NCBI RefSeq assembly: GCF_014466955.1
Contig: NZ_AP023396.1
Span: 6,944,001 to 7,008,000, forward strand
DNA length: 64,000 nt
Origin: Nocardia wallacei
GTDB taxonomy: Bacteria; Actinomycetota; Actinomycetes; Mycobacteriales; Mycobacteriaceae
Reading direction: 5' to 3'
Shown piece after piece: positions 39,250-47,787 of this stretch (positions within the stretch are counted from its first letter, which is position 1; the number at the start of each line of letters is the position of its first letter). Below the pieces are notes generated by a model. It ran no database searches. It saw only the letters and a program-made list of their open reading frames with translations, and was not told the DNA's origin. Position numbers and translations under genes: made by a program.

Positions 39250-40281
39250 ATGGGTGAGCCGCAGCCGATTCTCGATCCGCTCACACGGGCCGCGATCTTC
39301 CTCGTCGCCACCATCGACGAGGGCGGCGAGCCGGCGATCCGCGATCTGCTCGCCGATCTGGCCGGGCTGCGGCGTTCGGTGGGTTTCCGGGTTCCCGGGG
39401 GTGAGCTGAGCTGCTGCGCCGGCATCGGTTCCGCAGCGTGGGACCGCTTGTATTCCGGCCCGAGACCGGCCGAGCTGCACGAGTTTCCGGGCTACCGCGG
39501 TCCTTACCACGCGGCTCCGGCCACGCCGGGCGATCTGCTGTTCCATATCCGAGCCGAATCCATGGACGCCTGTTTCGAGCTGGCGATGGTGATCGGCGAC
39601 CGGTTGCGCGGCGCGGCCACCATCGTCGACGAGACGGTCGGATTCCGCTATTTCGAGCAGCGCGATCTGCTCGGCTTCGTCGACGGTACCGAGAATCCGG
39701 AGGGCCGCGCGGCGGAGGCGACGGCGCTGGTGGGCGCGGAGGATCCGGATTTCACCGGCGGCAGTTATGTGATCGTGCAGAAGTACACCCACGATCTGGC
39801 GGCGTGGAACGCGCTGTCGGTGGAGGAGCAGGAGCTCGTCATCGGCCGCACCAAGCAGCGAGATATCGAACTGTCCGACGCGGAGAAGCCGCTGAATTCG
39901 CATGTGGCGGTCAATACCGTGTACGACGAGGATGGCACGCAGCGCCAGATTCTGCGTGCCAATATGCCGTTCGGCAGTGTCCGGGCGGGTGAGTTCGGCA
40001 CCTACTACATCGCGTACGCCGCTACGCCGAGTGTCACCGAGCGCATGCTGGAACGCATGTTCCTCGGCAGCGACGAGGCGGCCTACGACCGCATTCTCGA
40101 TTTTTCCACGGCGATCACCGGCACCCTGTTCTTCACCCCGACGACCGAATTCTTGGAGGATCCACCGGACCCGCCGCAGGCGCTGGTCGCGGTGGCCGAC
40201 GACGACCTCGAGCTGTCCGGCGCCGTGCCCGCGGGGTCCGGCTCTCTCGGTATCGGCACGTTGAAAAGGAGTAAGGCATGA
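39250..40281 (+). CDS. DyP-type (dye-decolorizing) peroxidase, encapsulin cargo
   Basis: A 343-residue heme peroxidase of the DyP B type: GFVDGTENPEG carries the GXXDG catalytic Asp, HVAVN gives the proximal His candidate, and QILRANMPFG supplies the distal Arg. The C-terminus GSLGIGTLKRSKA matches the encapsulin cargo-loading peptide (LGIGxL), and the encapsulin shell gene follows with an ATGA overlap. So the enzyme is very likely packaged in the compartment. The start is ATG 39250. It oxidises phenolic or dye substrates with H2O2. Confidence 0.95.
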   Translation: MGEPQPILDPLTRAAIFLVATIDEGGEPAIRDLLADLAGLRRSVGFRVPGGELSCCAGIGSAAWDRLYSGPRPAELHEFPGYRGPYHAAPATPGDLLFHIRAESMDACFELAMVIGDRLRGAATIVDETVGFRYFEQRDLLGFVDGTENPEGRAAEATALVGAEDPDFTGGSYVIVQKYTHDLAAWNALSVEEQELVIGRTKQRDIELSDAEKPLNSHVAVNTVYDEDGTQRQILRANMPFGSVRAGEFGTYYIAYAATPSVTERMLERMFLGSDEAAYDRILDFSTAITGTLFFTPTTEFLEDPPDPPQALVAVADDDLELSGAVPAGSGSLGIGTLKRSKA

Positions 40282-41078
40282 ACAACCTGCACCGCGAACT
40301 CGCGCCGATCACCGCCGCGGCCTGGTCGGCGATCGAGGAGGAAGCGACGCGCACGTTCAAGCGCCATATCGCCGGGCGGCGCGTGGTGGATCTGTCGGGA
40401 CCGCACGGCACCGACTTCTCCGCGGTCGGGCTGGGCCGCACGACCGCGATCACCGCCCCGGACGAGGGGGTGCTGGCCCGCCAGCGGCTGGTGGCTCCGC
40501 TGGTCGAGCTGCGGGTGCCGTTCACGCTGCTGCGCGAGGAACTCGACAATGTCGAGCGCGGCGCCCAGGACACCGACCTGGACGCGGTCAAGGACGCGGC
40601 CCGCAAGATCGCCTTCGCCGAGGACCGGGCCATCTTCGAGGGCTATCCGGCGGCGAACATCACCGGCATCCGGGCCGCCGCGTCCAACGAGCCGGTGGCG
40701 CTGCCGTCGGATCCGCGGCTGGTGCCGGAGGCGATCGCGCAGGCGCTGAGCGAACTGCGGCTGGCCGGTGTCGACGGCCCGTACTCGGTGCTGCTGAGCG
40801 CCGACCTGTACACCCAGGTCAGCGAGACCTCCGACCACGGCCACCCGATCCGCACGCACATCGAGCGCCTCATCCCCGAGGGCGAGATCATCTGGGCCCC
40901 GGCCATCGACGGCGCTTTCGTGCTCACCACCCGCGGCGGCGATTTCGACCTGCAGCTGGGCCAGGACGTCTCGATCGGCTACCAGTCCCACGACGCCGAC
41001 GCGGTGGAGCTGTACTTCCAGCAGAGCATGACGTTCCTGGTGTACACGGCGGAAGCCGCGGTCGCGCTCCGGTCCTGA
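40278..41078 (+). CDS. family 1 encapsulin shell protein
   Basis: A 266-residue HK97-fold shell protein: MNNLHRELAPITAAAWSAIE at the start, then ATRTFKRHIAGRRVVDLSGP, LDNVERGAQDTDLDAVKDAA, and VSIGYQSHDADAVELYFQQS near the end. It is of the size that forms T=1, about 24-nm shells. The overlapping start with DyP implies coupled translation and matched dosage. Good match to Mycobacterium and Rhodococcus encapsulins. Confidence 0.96.
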   Translation: MNNLHRELAPITAAAWSAIEEEATRTFKRHIAGRRVVDLSGPHGTDFSAVGLGRTTAITAPDEGVLARQRLVAPLVELRVPFTLLREELDNVERGAQDTDLDAVKDAARKIAFAEDRAIFEGYPAANITGIRAAASNEPVALPSDPRLVPEAIAQALSELRLAGVDGPYSVLLSADLYTQVSETSDHGHPIRTHIERLIPEGEIIWAPAIDGAFVLTTRGGDFDLQLGQDVSIGYQSHDADAVELYFQQSMTFLVYTAEAAVALRS

Positions 41079-41164
41079 TCCGCCCGCACCGCTGCCGCGA
41101 CGAATTCGGCTACCCCGGGCCGCCACCCGACCGGTACGGTGGGCTCGCGTAGCGAGGAGGGTCG

Positions 41165-41695
41165 ATGACAGCGGTGCGAGCCGGGGTGGTGCCGGGGCGG
41201 CGAGCGCTCCTGTACAGCGTGCTGGGCGTGCTGACCACGGTGTCGGTCTGCGCCGGGGTCGTGGGCGTGTTCGGGGTGAATCGGGTGATCACCGGGCTGG
41301 TGGCCGGGGCGGCGGTGGCGATCGCGCTGCTGGTGCGGTTGTTCGGGCGCGATGCCGTGGTGCTGGCCGAGCAGGCCATCTACTTGCGGACACCGCTGCA
41401 CGAATCCAGCATCGATTGGGACCGGGTGGTCGCGGGGCGGTTCGCGCTGGACGAGCGGGCCCGCTGGTCGCTGGCCCTGGATCTGGCCGGTGGCGACGAA
41501 CCGCACAGCGAGCTGGTGCTGCTGAGCATTCCACCGGTGGTGCGGCCGGTATCCAACGCCTACGAGCACCGTAAGCGGGAGCAGGTGGCCGAGATTCGGA
41601 AGGTGTTGCGGCACAAGCGGATTCCGGTGACCGTGCTGCCGGAGATCGCGGCGTCGCTGCACGAGCACTGGAAACTCGCGCCGCCTGCCCGGTGA
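41165..41695 (+). CDS. two-helix membrane protein with PH-like domain
   Basis: A 176-residue protein with two N-terminal membrane helices (about residues 15-35 and 40-60), then a soluble domain with strand pattern AIYLRTPLHESSIDWDRVVA, which resembles bacterial PH/bPH2 domains. The function is unknown. It has gcgaggagg before the ATG. Confidence 0.7.
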   Translation: MTAVRAGVVPGRRALLYSVLGVLTTVSVCAGVVGVFGVNRVITGLVAGAAVAIALLVRLFGRDAVVLAEQAIYLRTPLHESSIDWDRVVAGRFALDERARWSLALDLAGGDEPHSELVLLSIPPVVRPVSNAYEHRKREQVAEIRKVLRHKRIPVTVLPEIAASLHEHWKLAPPAR

Positions 41696-41782
41696 TTCCC
41701 GGCGAGCCCGGCGGCGCATTCGGGACGGCGAGAGGAACGGGAGTTCGTGGTGAGGGCGGGAGTTCGTGGCGCGGCGGGGCGC

Positions 41783-42181
41783 ATGATCCACACGGCGGCG
41801 GTGGCGCATGTCCGGGAGCGGCGGCTGCTGCAGGCGCGGTCGGCGGGCAAGGACGTCTTCTATATGGCGGGCGGGAAGATCGATCCCGGCGAGACTCCGG
41901 TACAGGCGCTGCATCGCGAGGTGCGCGAGGAACTCGGCGTCGCGGTGGCGGCCTACCGAGAGCTGGGGGTGTTCGAATGCGAGGCGTACGGGCACGCACC
42001 CGGCACCGCGCTGCACATGACCTGCTTCACCGCCGACCTGACCGGCGACCCGCGGCCGACCAGCGAGGTCGCCGAGATCCGCTACTTCACCGGCGGCGAG
42101 TACGCGGCCATGCCGCACGTCGCGCCGGGATCGATGCTGGTCTTCCGCCGCCTGCACGAACTGGGGCTCATCGACTGGTGA
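41783..42181 (+). CDS. Nudix hydrolase
   Basis: A 132-residue Nudix protein with a complete Nudix box: GGKIDPGETPVQALHREVRE followed by ELGV, giving GX5EX7REUXEEXGU. The start is set at ATG 41783 (MIHTAAVAHVRERRLL) because homologous domains start there; a GTG at 41747 would add 12 residues. Its substrate is a nucleoside diphosphate derivative of unknown type. Confidence 0.9.
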   Translation: MIHTAAVAHVRERRLLQARSAGKDVFYMAGGKIDPGETPVQALHREVREELGVAVAAYRELGVFECEAYGHAPGTALHMTCFTADLTGDPRPTSEVAEIRYFTGGEYAAMPHVAPGSMLVFRRLHELGLIDW

Positions 42182-42210
42182 ACAGGAGCCGAAAACGATT
42201 GGCGTCCAGC

Positions 42211-43902
42211 TCAGTCGGACGGCTTCAATTCGTCCGAATCGCCTTCGGCTCGGTCATCGGCCGATGCGGTGTCTTCTTCTCCAGTGTCCACAGGCGGCAC
42301 CCGAGTAGGCCCGGCGCGCAAGGGGATTCGGCTCGCAGCCAGGAATCCGAGGAACAGAATGACGGCGGCGGCGAGCAGGGTGAGGCGGGTGGCGTCGGCG
42401 AATCCGCGGGCGAGTGCGTCCACGACCGCCTGGGTGCCGTCGTGTTCCCGCAGCACCGTGACCGCGCCACCGGCCGATTCCCGCGTCGCCACGGCCACCT
42501 CGTCGACGGCTCGGTGCTGCAGCCCCGGCACGTCCGACAGACGGTCGGGCAGCACGCGCGCCAGCGATACCCCCAGCACGCCACCGAGCACCGCCGGGCC
42601 GAGCGCGAACCCGACCTGCCGCACCGTCAGCCACGCGGCCCACCGCCCGGTGTCCACGGACCGCCCATCGGCGAGCAGGGCCCCGGCCAGCTGTGCGGCG
42701 ACAGCTCCCAGGCCGATCCCGTAGCAGGCCAGCAGCACCCCGAGCAGCCACGGCGACACGTCCGGCGACACGCACAGCGCCGTCACCGCCACGGCCACCG
42801 CCTGGAGGGCCAGTCCGGCCCGCACGATCCACACCGGCGCGAGCAGCCGCGCCCGCCACGCGACGACACCACCGGCCGCCAGCGCGCCCAGCGCCATCGC
42901 GGCCAGCACGCAACCGCCGCCGAGCGTGGTCAAGTCGAGCACGTTCACCAGATACAGCGGCAGCACGAACAGCAGGCCGAACTCGCTCAGGGTCACGGCC
43001 AGCACGGCCAGGCTCCCCCACCGGAACTCGCGCTCGGCGAACCAGGAAAGATCGCACAGCGCAGCGCGTTCGGCATGCGCTCGATGCCGCTCCCACAGCG
43101 CGAACAGCACCAGCAGCACCGCACCGAGCAGCAACAGCAGCGGAATCGGTGAACTCGCCGCCCGAGTCGACCAGGTCAACCCGAAGAAATCGAACTCCCG
43201 CACCGGTTTCCACCAGCCGTAGGTCTGGCCCTCGATCAGCGCGAACACCACGAGGGCGAAGCCGGCCGCGCTGAGCAGCAGTCCGTCGATATCCGGTCCG
43301 GGCACGGGTTCGGGCGCCGTGGTCTCCGGCACGAACAGCACGATCCCCGCCAGCACCACCACGCCGATGGGCACGTTCACCAGAAAGATCCACGGCCAGG
43401 TGAAGCTGGAGCTGAGCCAGCCGCCGAACACGGGCCCGACGACGGCCACCGCGGACACGACCACACCCCAGGCAGCGAACGCCAGGACCCGATCGCGTTC
43501 GCGAAGCACCGCGCGAGCCGTCGCCAGCGCGCCCGGCAGCACGGCCGCGCCGCCGATGCCCTGCACCAGACGGCCCCAGATCAGGGTCGACGCGTCGTCG
43601 GCCGCGGCGGCGAGCAGGCTGCCGGCGACGAACACCACCACCCCGGCGGCGAAAATCCGGCGGTGGCCGAACCGATCACCCACTCGCCACGCGGTGATCA
43701 GCAGCGCGGCGAAGACCAGTGCGTAGACCGCGGTCACCCACTGGGCCTGGGTGAGACTCAGGCCCAGGTCGCGGATGACGGCCGGTAGCGCGACGCCGAC
43801 CGCGGTGCCGTCGAGACTCACCATGGCCAGGCCCAGCGCCGCCACCGCGAGCGCGCGAGGGCGCCGGTGGCCGTGGTCCGCGGGCGAATCCAACTCCGTC
43901 AT
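42211..43902 (-). CDS. MFS drug-resistance transporter (DHA2-like, 14 TM)
   Basis: A 563-residue DHA2-type transporter: motif A-like WRVGDRFGHRRIFAAGVVVF, motif C-like VVGPVFGGWLSSSFTWPWIF and FLVNVPIGVVVL are visible, with about 14 membrane segments. A short charged C-terminal tail (TGEEDTASADDRAEGDSDE) ends it. The start is ATG 43902 (MTELDSPADHG). It is convergent with the Nudix gene and follows a TetR gene in the same direction; substrate unknown. Confidence 0.93.
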   Translation of the reverse strand: MTELDSPADHGHRRPRALAVAALGLAMVSLDGTAVGVALPAVIRDLGLSLTQAQWVTAVYALVFAALLITAWRVGDRFGHRRIFAAGVVVFVAGSLLAAAADDASTLIWGRLVQGIGGAAVLPGALATARAVLRERDRVLAFAAWGVVVSAVAVVGPVFGGWLSSSFTWPWIFLVNVPIGVVVLAGIVLFVPETTAPEPVPGPDIDGLLLSAAGFALVVFALIEGQTYGWWKPVREFDFFGLTWSTRAASSPIPLLLLLGAVLLVLFALWERHRAHAERAALCDLSWFAEREFRWGSLAVLAVTLSEFGLLFVLPLYLVNVLDLTTLGGGCVLAAMALGALAAGGVVAWRARLLAPVWIVRAGLALQAVAVAVTALCVSPDVSPWLLGVLLACYGIGLGAVAAQLAGALLADGRSVDTGRWAAWLTVRQVGFALGPAVLGGVLGVSLARVLPDRLSDVPGLQHRAVDEVAVATRESAGGAVTVLREHDGTQAVVDALARGFADATRLTLLAAAVILFLGFLAASRIPLRAGPTRVPPVDTGEEDTASADDRAEGDSDELKPSD

Positions 43903-43993
43903 GCGCAACTCCCGCCGTCGAGTGGGAACGCTGTCGAAGAACCTCGGGTCCCACACAGTCTACGAGTGGTTTGCCCAGAATTCGCATGCCCCG

Positions 43994-44680
43994 TCAGGAG
44001 ACCGCGACGCGCTCCAGTAACCGCTCGGCGGTGGACCGGACGGCCTGCTGATCCCCCGACCAGCCGAGCAGGTGCAGTACGGCGTCGGGAATCAGGCGCT
44101 CCGCGTACCCGGGCGCGGCCCCTTCGTCCGAGCGGATATTGATCGCGCTTTCCACCATCCGGAAGGGCAGTACGCGCACTCCCGCGACGGGCGAGGATCC
44201 GGTCTCGGCGAGCACCTCGTCCGCCAGCTGCTCGTAGTGCCCGCGCAACTCCTCGCGCCGCAGCCGGAACGCCTCGAACCGCTCCGACCGCAGCTCCGGC
44301 AGCAGATACAGCGCGCCGAGATTCCAACGCGCGGAACATAATTGACGTACGTCGAACCACGCCAGCGCGTACAGCCGCACCGGCGCCGGGCCGGGCTCGG
44401 CACGCAATCTGGCCGCCAAAGCCAATGGGCCGGTGACGGTTTCGTCCAGCAGGGCGTCGAGGATGTCGTCCTTGGCGGAGAAGTGATGGTAGAGGGAGGC
44501 CTGCCGGATACCCACGGCGTCGGCGATGCCGCGGGTCGAGGTGCTGGCATATCCCTTGGTGGTGAACAGCTCCGCGGCGGCATCGAGGATCTCGGCGCGT
44601 GGCGTGTGCCCTTGGCGACGCCGCGGCTCGAGGCGCGGGCGGCCGGGTCCGAGTTGCGTCACCTCTCCATTCTGGCCCAT
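43994..44680 (-). CDS. TetR-family regulator, divergent from the urea/guanidine operon
   Basis: A 228-residue TetR protein with an Arg-rich N-terminal arm. The helix-turn-helix region contains ILDAAAELFTTKGYASTSTR and ADAVGIRQASLYHHFSAKDD. It is divergent from the permease-led nitrogen operon, and a perfect 20-bp palindrome at 44720-44739 separates them. It may also be co-transcribed with the MFS gene downstream (91-base gap). Likely represses the operon; the ligand is unknown. Confidence 0.93.
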   Translation of the reverse strand: MGQNGEVTQLGPGRPRLEPRRRQGHTPRAEILDAAAELFTTKGYASTSTRGIADAVGIRQASLYHHFSAKDDILDALLDETVTGPLALAARLRAEPGPAPVRLYALAWFDVRQLCSARWNLGALYLLPELRSERFEAFRLRREELRGHYEQLADEVLAETGSSPVAGVRVLPFRMVESAINIRSDEGAAPGYAERLIPDAVLHLLGWSGDQQAVRSTAERLLERVAVS

Positions 44681-44719
44681 CGCCGCCGCCCGACCTCGCG
44701 TGCGTCGGCGCTCGTGAGA

Positions 44720-44739
44720 TTTCTGTCATCCGACAGAAA
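44720..44739. promoter_or_regulatory. probable TetR operator, 20-bp palindrome
   Basis: TTTCTGTC-atcc-GACAGAAA is a perfect 8+8 palindrome in the region between the divergent TetR gene and the nitrogen operon. Confidence 0.8.
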
Positions 44740-44863
44740 CGTGGGCAACGCAGAAGTTACCCACGGGGACGGGACCGATACATCGGCGTCACCACCGCGC
44801 CGGCCCGGATTGGAAAACTTTCACCCGATAGATATTGGCCACGACGCCGAAGGACTCCCGCCC

Positions 44864-46384
44864 ATGGCCACCACCCTCGCCCCCGCCGCCCAGTCCGACA
44901 GTGCCGACCTCGAAAGGTTCGGCTACCAGCCGGTTCTGCATCGTAAGCTCGGCCGCTACGCCTCGTTCGCGGCCGGGTTCTCCTTCGTCTCCATCCTCAC
45001 CACCATCTTCCAGTTCTTCGGCTTCGGCTACGGATTCGGGGGCGGGGCGTTCTTCTGGACCTGGCCGATCGTGTTCGCCGGGCAGTTCCTGGTCGCGCTG
45101 AACTTCGCCGAGCTGGCGGCCCGCTACCCCATTTCCGGCTGCATCTACCAGTGGTCGCGGCGGCTGGCCGGTGAGGTGGTGGGCTGGTTCGCCGGCTGGA
45201 TGATGATCATCGCTCAGATCGTCACCGCCGCCGCGGCCGCGATCGCCCTGCAGGTGGTGCTGCCCTCGATCTGGAGCGGCTTCCAGATCATCGGCGCCGA
45301 CACCGCCCTCACGTCCCGTGACGGGGCGATGAACGCCGTGCTGCTGGGCAGCGTGCTGCTGGTGCTGACGACGGTGGTGAACGTGGTCGGTATCGAATTG
45401 ATGGCACGGTTGAACACCATCGGCGTCACGGTCGAGATCGTCGGGGTGCTGGCGACGATCGCGCTGTTCTTCTCGCACGCCGAGCGCGGCCCGAACGTGG
45501 TGTTCGACAACGCCACCGCCGCGCCGGGCCCGTACTGGGCGGCGTTCCTGGTGTCGGGGTTGATGGCCGCGTACGTGATGGTCGGATTCGATTCCGCCGG
45601 TGAGCTTTCCGAGGAGACCAAGAATCCGCGGCGGGTCGCGCCGCGCACCATTCTCACCGCGCTGGCCGTCTCCGCGCTCGGCGGCGGGCTGATGCTGCTG
45701 GGCGCGCTGATGGCCGCGCCGAGCCTCGACGACGGAGCGCTCGCGAGCGACGGGCTGGCCTACGTGATCTCCGCGAAGCTGGCCACCCCGGCGGGCAAGG
45801 TGCTGCTGGCCTGCGTGGCGGTCGCGATCACGGTGTGCACGCTGGCGATTCAGACGGCGGGTTCGCGGTTGATGTTCTCCATGGCCCGGGACGGGAAGCT
45901 GCCGTTCGCGCGACGGCTGGCGGCGGTGCATCCCCGCTTCGGCACTCCGGCGCTGCCGTCGGTGGTGATCGGGGTGCTCGGAATCGCGCTGCTGGTGGTC
46001 AATCTCGGAAATCCGGCGATCTTCGCGACCCTGGCCAGCGTCTGCATCGTCACGTTGTATCTGGCCTATCTGCTGGTGACGGTGCCGCTGCTGGTGCGCC
46101 GGGTGACGGGGTGGACCGACAGCGCCCCGGCTCCGGCAGGTCTGTTCACGCTGGGCCGCTTCGGAATTCCGGTGAACGCGGTCGCGGTCGGCTGGGGCGT
46201 CGCCATGGTGGTGAACCTGGCCTGGCCGCGCGCGGAGGTCTACACCCCGGATGGCGGTGGCTGGTGGATGCTGTGGGCCGCACCGCTTTTCGTCGCCGCC
46301 GCGATCGCGGTGGGTGCGGTGGTGCACCAGGTCGTCGTCGCGGCCCCGGCCCGCCGGGCCGTCCCGGCCGTCCAGCCCGCCTGA
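44864..46384 (+). CDS. APC-family permease of the urea/guanidine operon
   Basis: A 506-residue amino-acid/polyamine-type permease with about 12 membrane segments: FAAGFSFVSILTTIFQFFGF, FAELAARYPISGCIYQWSRR and VMVGFDSAGELSEETKNPRR are family features. The start is ATG 44864. As first gene of an operon whose other members handle guanidine or urea carboxylation, it probably imports the nitrogen compound. Which substrate is not determinable. Confidence 0.9.
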   Translation: MATTLAPAAQSDSADLERFGYQPVLHRKLGRYASFAAGFSFVSILTTIFQFFGFGYGFGGGAFFWTWPIVFAGQFLVALNFAELAARYPISGCIYQWSRRLAGEVVGWFAGWMMIIAQIVTAAAAAIALQVVLPSIWSGFQIIGADTALTSRDGAMNAVLLGSVLLVLTTVVNVVGIELMARLNTIGVTVEIVGVLATIALFFSHAERGPNVVFDNATAAPGPYWAAFLVSGLMAAYVMVGFDSAGELSEETKNPRRVAPRTILTALAVSALGGGLMLLGALMAAPSLDDGALASDGLAYVISAKLATPAGKVLLACVAVAITVCTLAIQTAGSRLMFSMARDGKLPFARRLAAVHPRFGTPALPSVVIGVLGIALLVVNLGNPAIFATLASVCIVTLYLAYLLVTVPLLVRRVTGWTDSAPAPAGLFTLGRFGIPVNAVAVGWGVAMVVNLAWPRAEVYTPDGGGWWMLWAAPLFVAAAIAVGAVVHQVVVAAPARRAVPAVQPA

Positions 46385-46423
46385 ACCGATCCGCACACGT
46401 TTTCTCCGAGGAAGGAGCCGAGC

Positions 46424-47173
46424 ATGACCACTACCGCATCGACTACCGGGGCGCGAGAGCACGCCCGTGCCCAAGCGGCGGCGGCCGCGCTCGACGGTCC
46501 CGCACTGCCGCAAGAGGTTTCGGCCGACCGGATCACCTTCGCGCAGCGGATACCGGCCGATGGGTATGCGAATGTGGTGCTGGGGCGCGGAACTCGGGTC
46601 CGGCTGGGCGATCCGGGCGGCGCGGCGTGCGCGCATCTGCTGCTGTTGCGCGCGGAATCGCCGTGGGAGCGGCTCAATGTCGCCGATACGGTGAAGGTGC
46701 CGTGGCAGGCGTATCTCGGCGTCGGGCACCCGCTGCTGTCGGATCAGGGGCGGGTGCTGGCCACCGTCGTCGCGGACTCGTCGGGACACCACGACGCCCT
46801 GTGCGGCCCGAGCGGCACGGCGCGGCAGGCCCTGCGGCTGGCCGGCGCCAAACACGGTCTCGCGCCACGGGATATCGGGCCGACCGTCTCGTTGTTCCGG
46901 GGCGTCCGGGTCGACGCGGACGGCGGCCTGGCGCCCTCGGGCGGGGCGGGCGCGGGTGCGGCGGTGGATCTGCTGGTCCAGCTGCCGGTCACGCTGCTGG
47001 TCGCCAATGCCGCGCATCCCCTGGACCCCACCCCGCCGACCGATCTCGACATCGTCGCCTGGCCTGCTGTCGAAGAGCTCGCCCGCCAGCACAATTCGGA
47101 TCCGGAATACCTGCGCGCCGTCGAGAACACCGAACGGGCCTGGCGCGCCGCACGCACCCTGGAGGCACTGTGA
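46424..47173 (+). CDS. urea amidolyase-associated protein 1, CgdA-like (DUF1989)
   Basis: A 249-residue DUF1989 protein. Recognisable are RIPADGYANVVLGRGTRVRL, DTVKVPWQAYLGVGHPLLSD and DSSGHHDALCGPSG with the His/Cys metal-ligand cluster. In guanidine pathways, UAAP1 and UAAP2 form a heteromeric carboxyguanidine deiminase (CgdAB). The GTGA overlap with the next gene matches a two-subunit enzyme. The alternative reading as urea-specific is not excluded. Confidence 0.88.
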   Translation: MTTTASTTGAREHARAQAAAAALDGPALPQEVSADRITFAQRIPADGYANVVLGRGTRVRLGDPGGAACAHLLLLRAESPWERLNVADTVKVPWQAYLGVGHPLLSDQGRVLATVVADSSGHHDALCGPSGTARQALRLAGAKHGLAPRDIGPTVSLFRGVRVDADGGLAPSGGAGAGAAVDLLVQLPVTLLVANAAHPLDPTPPTDLDIVAWPAVEELARQHNSDPEYLRAVENTERAWRAARTLEAL

Positions 47174-47787
47174 CCACGCTCGCCCGCACCGTCGTGCTGG
47201 ACCAGACCGTTCCCGCCCGCGCGCCCTGGTCGGCGGTGGTGCGGGCCGGGCACCAGCTGGAGATCATCGACCTGCACGGCAATCAGGCAGTGGACTGCCT
47301 GCTGTATTCGGCCGCCGACCACGCCGACCGCTACAGCGCCCAGGCAACCGTGGCCGCGCAGCGCAATATCTTCCTGACCACCGGCAGCGTGCTGCGCACC
47401 GACGCGGGCACGGCGTTGATGACGGTGGTCGCCGACGAGGTCGGCAACCACGACACCGTCGCGGGCGCGTGCTCACAGGAATCGAACACACTGCGCTACG
47501 GCCACCACACCCGCCATCAGCACGCCTGTGTGGAGAACTTCCTCACCGAGGCGCTGCGATGGGGCCTGGGCAAACGGGACCTGGTGTCGAATATCAACTG
47601 GTTCATGAACGTCCCGGTGGAGGCCGACGGCACCCTCGGCATCGTGGACGGGTTGTCGGCGCCGGGCAAGAAGGTCACGCTCCGGGCCGAGATCGACACG
47701 CTGGTGCTGGTGTCGAACTGCCCGCAGATCAACAACCCGTGCAACGGCTTCGACCCGACTCCGGTGCGCATGGTGGTGACGCGATGA
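47170..47787 (+). CDS. urea amidolyase-associated protein 2, CgdB-like (DUF1989)
   Basis: A 205-residue DUF1989 protein, start GTG 47170 overlapping the previous stop. Motifs: LEIIDLHGNQAVDCLLYSA, NHDTVAGACSQESNT, YGHHTRHQHACVENF and NCPQINNPCNG with Cys/His metal ligands. It is the usual partner of UAAP1 in CgdAB, which removes ammonia from carboxyguanidine to give allophanate. Coupled on both sides by overlaps. Confidence 0.9.
   Translation: MTTLARTVVLDQTVPARAPWSAVVRAGHQLEIIDLHGNQAVDCLLYSAADHADRYSAQATVAAQRNIFLTTGSVLRTDAGTALMTVVADEVGNHDTVAGACSQESNTLRYGHHTRHQHACVENFLTEALRWGLGKRDLVSNINWFMNVPVEADGTLGIVDGLSAPGKKVTLRAEIDTLVLVSNCPQINNPCNGFDPTPVRMVVTR

Noticed and set aside
44740..44863. Guanidine-I (ykkC) riboswitch in the leader of the nitrogen operon
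   Set aside because: The conserved ykkC core words were not found; the 20-bp palindrome with the TetR gene explains control better.
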